Position numbers and translations under genes: made by a program. Positions 42,559-44,612 of a stretch of 44,612 bases of DNA are shown piece by piece; position 1 is the stretch's first letter, and every line of letters begins with the position of its first letter. Origin of the DNA: Quadrisphaera sp. (GTDB lineage Bacteria > Actinomycetota > Actinomycetes > Actinomycetales > Quadrisphaeraceae); NCBI GenBank assembly GCA_029258695.1, contig JARIBR010000005.1:1-44612 (forward strand), read 5' to 3'. The notes beneath the pieces were generated by a model. That model was not told the DNA's origin. It was given only the letters and a program-made list of their open reading frames with translations, and made no database searches.

Positions 42559-43485
42559 TTGGACCCCCAGCCGCCGCGTCCCCGCCCCGAGGAGCCGCAG
42601 GAGGACCCCCAGCACACCGAGGACCCCGGTGGTGCGGTGGCCCCGCCGAGCGAGCCGGTGCTCCTCGCGGCGTTCGAGGGGTGGAACGACGCCGGCGAGG
42701 CCGCGTCCGACGCCCTGGCCCACCTGCACCGGGTGTGGGGCGCCGAGCAGGTCGACGAGCTCGACCCCGAGGAATACCACGACTTCCAGGTCACCCGGCC
42801 GATCGTCGTGGCCGGTGATCCCGACGGTGGGGGCCGCCGGCTGGTGTGGCCCGCGACGACGGTGTCGGTGGCCCGCGCGCCGGTCACCGGGCGCCAGGTG
42901 GTGCTGGTGCGCGGCATGGAGCCGTCGATGCGCTGGAAGCACTTCGCCCGCGAGGTCCTCGAGCACGCCGAGCGGCTGGGGGCGCGCGCGGTGGTGACGC
43001 TCGGGGCGCTGCTCGCCGACACCCCGCACACCCGTCCGGTGCCGATGTCCTCGACCACCGACGACGAGGACCTGCTCACCCGGCTGTCCCTGGAGCGCTC
43101 CACGTACGAGGGGCCCACCGGCATCGTCGGCGTGATCTCCGAGGCGGCGACCGCCGCAGGGATCCCCTCGCTGTCGCTGTGGGCGGCGGTGCCCCACTAC
43201 GTCGGCTCCTCGCCCTCGCCCAAGGCGGTGGTCGCGCTGCTGACGCGCATCGAGGAGCTGCTCGGGGAGCCCGTGGAGCTCGCCGAGCTCACCGACGACG
43301 CCCAGGCGTGGGAGCGCGGTGTCGACGAGCTGGCCGCGGAGGACCCCGAGGTCGCGGAGTACGTCTCCCAGCTCGAGGAGGCCCGCGACACCGCGGACCT
43401 GCCCGAGGCCTCGGGCGAGGCCATCGCGCGGGACTTCGAGCGCTACCTGCGCCACCGCCGCGACGAGGGACCGGCCAAGGGCTGA
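42559..43485 (+). CDS. PAC2 family protein (proteasome assembly chaperone-like fold)
   Basis: The protein has 308 residues. After a Pro/Glu-rich 30-residue start it shows the PAC2 fold: VLLAAFEGWNDAGEAASDALAHL, DFQVTRPIVV, VLVRGMEPSMRWKHFAREVLEHAERLGARAVVTLGALLADTPHTRPVPM and GIPSLSLWAAVPHYVGSSPSPKAVVALLTRIEELL. Archaeal and eukaryotic relatives assist proteasome assembly; in actinobacteria the role is unproven. I use the TTG at 42559 because GAGGGAGA lies six bases before it, whereas the in-frame GTG at 42544 has no such site; that alternative would add five residues. A GC-rich hairpin follows the stop. Confidence 0.87.
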   Translation: MDPQPPRPRPEEPQEDPQHTEDPGGAVAPPSEPVLLAAFEGWNDAGEAASDALAHLHRVWGAEQVDELDPEEYHDFQVTRPIVVAGDPDGGGRRLVWPATTVSVARAPVTGRQVVLVRGMEPSMRWKHFAREVLEHAERLGARAVVTLGALLADTPHTRPVPMSSTTDDEDLLTRLSLERSTYEGPTGIVGVISEAATAAGIPSLSLWAAVPHYVGSSPSPKAVVALLTRIEELLGEPVELAELTDDAQAWERGVDELAAEDPEVAEYVSQLEEARDTADLPEASGEAIARDFERYLRHRRDEGPAKG

Positions 43486-43510
43486 GCCGCCCTCACGGCT
43501 CCCGCGCGGT

Positions 43511-43533
43511 GGCGGCTCGGCGCCCGAGCCGCC
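43511..43533 (+). terminator. Perfect 10-bp stem terminator after PAC2
   Basis: GGCGGCTCGG (43511-43520), loop CGC, and CCGAGCCGCC (43524-43533) form a perfect ten-pair stem 26 bases after the stop. GAGCCGCC at 43484 can also pair with its left arm, giving alternative folds. Confidence 0.6.
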
Positions 43534-43574
43534 CTCCGTCCGGTCGGTCGCGGCGGCGCACCCGGCCGCGTCGC

Positions 43575-43669
43575 CCGAGCGGGGAGCTGGTGCGTGCGAC
43601 ACGCCGTACGCCAGCGCACCACCTCCCCGCTCGAGCTGACGCCAGCGCACCACCTCCCCGCTCGAGCTG
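43575..43669. repeat. 31-bp tandem repeat with an inverted copy
   Basis: Two identical 31-base units lie head to tail at 43608-43638 and 43639-43669 (each beginning ACGCCAGCGCACCACCTCCC and ending CTCGAGCTG). Upstream, 43575-43593 (CGAGCGGGGAGCTGGTGCG) is the inverted complement of part of the unit with one mismatch. The left arm can therefore pair with either unit, forming two alternative hairpins of about 18 pairs. It lies between the PAC2 terminator and the accessory gene. Confidence 0.85.
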
Positions 43670-43736
43670 CGGAGCCTGTTCACACGTCGCGCACCACGGG
43701 GACGGCGACACGGAGAGACGTTCCTCCGATGGAGCC

Positions 43737-43769
43737 ATGGCTGCCACCTCCTTCTGGTTGATTCCCTGA
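43737..43769 (+). CDS. Possible leader peptide MAATSFWLIP
   Basis: A ten-codon ORF starts at ATG 43737 and its TGA (43767-43769) directly abuts the GTG of the next gene. A GGAG lies only two bases before the ATG, a poor spacing; a GGAGAGA further up could serve. This may be a coupled leader for the accessory gene, but a chance ORF cannot be excluded. Confidence 0.25.
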   Translation: MAATSFWLIP

Positions 43770-44309
43770 GTGGACCTCGTGGCGGGAGCAGAAGGACTTC
43801 TCGGTGCCCTGATCGGTGCCATCGCTGCGGTCGGGGGAATCGTCCTCGATGGACGCCTTCGAGCTCGACGGCAGGAGGCGGAGGCGCACCGGTGCCGGGT
43901 CCAAGCAGCCCGCGCGTGGCGAGACGATCTGTACGAGGTCGAGACCGCGCTGGCGAAGGCCTACCAGAGCGGCGGTCGACCCGACCTCCGTCGAGCTCTG
44001 CGGTCCCGGATGGGTACCGACACCACGTTCCTCGAGCTCGCAGCAGCCATCGGCGACGGTGACCAGTGGTGGAAGGTCGCCCGCGGCCGCCGGGACCTCG
44101 TGGAGCTGCTGGAGATCCGGCATGACGACCGACGCTGGAAGCGCCGGAGCATCCACCACTTCTTCTGGCGGCTCGAAGCCGCCCGAGTCGTCATCGCCAC
44201 CACCGACGAGGAGTGGCCAGCTGTCGAGCACACCTGGGGCGCTGTGATGCGGCCTCGCCCGGGAGAAGGCCCGTCCCACTCCCTCGACCAGCGTCAGGCC
44301 AGGGACTGA
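43770..44309 (+). CDS. Hypothetical protein with N-terminal membrane helix
   Basis: The 179-residue product has one hydrophobic segment at residues 8-26 (EGLLGALIGAIAAVGGIVL) and then a basic/charged cytoplasmic part with helical sequence: ARRQEAEAHRCRVQAARAWRDDLYEVETALAKAYQ and RRSIHHFFWRLEAARVVIATTDEEW. I recognise no family. By eye its base composition is less GC-rich than the flanking genes. It separates PAC2 from mshC, genes that often lie close, so it may be a later insertion. The GTG start lacks a ribosome-binding site and abuts a short leader ORF. GTG at 43779 is an alternative. It converges on mshC with seven bases between stops. Confidence 0.65.
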   Translation: MDLVAGAEGLLGALIGAIAAVGGIVLDGRLRARRQEAEAHRCRVQAARAWRDDLYEVETALAKAYQSGGRPDLRRALRSRMGTDTTFLELAAAIGDGDQWWKVARGRRDLVELLEIRHDDRRWKRRSIHHFFWRLEAARVVIATTDEEWPAVEHTWGAVMRPRPGEGPSHSLDQRQARD

Positions 44310-44316
44310 GCCGCTC

Positions 44317-44612
44317 TCACAGCCCCACGCCGAGCAGGGCGTCCACGAGGTCGGTGACCACGTCCGGGGCGCCCTCGACGACCGGGTGGTCCGGGTGGCC
44401 CGCGGACACGACCCACTCGTCGACCGCCGCGAGCGCCGCGGGGGCGTCGAGGTCGTCGGCCAGGCGCGCGCGCACGGTGGACAGCAGCACGGTGGTGTCG
44501 GGGCCCGTGGGGGCGTCGACGGCGCCGCGCCAGCGCTGCAGGCGCTCGGGCGCGGCGGTGAGCTCCTGCTCCGACCAGAACCCGTCCTCGCGGTCGTGGT
44601 GGGCGAGGTTCG
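44317..44612 (-). CDS. mshC: Mycothiol ligase MshC, C-terminal part only
   Basis: Only the last 98 residues are inside the window, ending DVVTDLVDALLGVGL. The sequence FWSEQELTAAPERLQRWRGAV, then VRARLADDLDAPAALAAVDEW, matches the C-terminal helical region of MshC (the ADDLDTPKALAALD segment of M. tuberculosis), a cysteinyl-tRNA-synthetase-like ligase that joins cysteine to glucosaminyl-inositol in mycothiol synthesis. The catalytic HIGH and KMSKS motifs lie outside the window. CysS or a paralogue is a weaker alternative because the ending and neighbourhood with PAC2 and HAD genes fit mshC. Confidence 0.8.
   Translation of the reverse strand, partial: NLAHHDREDGFWSEQELTAAPERLQRWRGAVDAPTGPDTTVLLSTVRARLADDLDAPAALAAVDEWVVSAGHPDHPVVEGAPDVVTDLVDALLGVGL

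Noticed and set aside
42559..43485. PAC2 protein as a dedicated assembly chaperone of the PrcAB core
   Set aside because: The fold is related to proteasome chaperones, but the gene is 16 kb away and actinobacterial PAC2 proteins have no demonstrated assembly role. Kept as family assignment only.
1..44612. CRISPR arrays, tRNA or rRNA genes, insertion sequences, prophage integrase
   Set aside because: No regularly spaced repeats, tRNA-like T-loop/acceptor patterns, transposase or integrase frames were seen.

Overview
The window comes from a very GC-rich actinobacterium. It encodes a complete Pup-proteasome system (dop, pup, prcB, prcA, pafA, ARC/Mpa), the actinobacterial RNA-polymerase-binding protein RbpA, a PafB-PafC fusion regulator, Tat components, and the end of the mycothiol-biosynthesis gene mshC. 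Gene order from lnt/rbpA to mshC resembles the Mycobacterium tuberculosis stretch that runs from rbpA and lnt through helY, tat, paf, prc, pup, dop, mpa and trmI to PAC2 and mshC. A single-chain PafBC is known from Arthrobacter, so Micrococcales or a relative is possible, but I cannot name the genus.

Layout. 0-6.2 kb: partial universal stress protein (-), an operon of a flavin amine oxidase and an MFS exporter (-), then a GDPD/UMF1-type MFS pair (+). 6.2-12.2 kb: rbpA (+) behind a good SigH/SigR-type promoter and a structured leader, lnt with a YtcJ-like amidohydrolase (-), a stand-alone 5'-3' exonuclease (+) and a MarR regulator (-). The three intergenic gaps around the last two genes each carry one copy of an AT-rich motif, GCTTCTGTTATYA. 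12.4-22.9 kb (-): helY, a diacylglycerol kinase-like gene, tatC, tatA, two small genes, fused pafBC and two FKBP prolyl isomerases. 23-30.1 kb (-): pafA, prcA, prcB and pup joined by four-base GTGA overlaps, then dop and ARC, with a DUF3054 gene (+) between dop and ARC. 30.2-35.2 kb: trmI, a site-2 protease, a RecB-like nuclease (+) and a Rieske/FAD reductase. 35.5-41.6 kb (-): a complete peptide/nickel-type ABC importer. 41.7-44.6 kb: a HAD phosphatase (-), a PAC2 protein (+), a lower-GC accessory gene (+) behind an unusual repeat array, and the 3' end of mshC (-).

How it fits together. Dop deamidates Pup (which here ends in Gln), PafA ligates it to proteins, and ARC, whose C-terminus is QYL, feeds them to the PrcAB core. 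PafBC is the DNA-damage regulator usually linked to pafA. RbpA, a disulfide-stress promoter and mycothiol synthesis point to stress control in the same neighbourhood.

Two patterns run through the window. Many first genes have a [TC]ANNNT box 6-8 bases before the start codon, the signature of leaderless transcripts. Many downstream genes are coupled by ATGA or GTGA overlaps. The oddest items are the triplicated intergenic motif, a threefold-iterated ribosome-binding-site/start cassette in front of an ABC ATPase, a 31-bp tandem repeat with an inverted partner, short leader ORFs abutting or overlapping start codons, and a PrcB whose residue before the catalytic threonine is Ala instead of the usual Gly.
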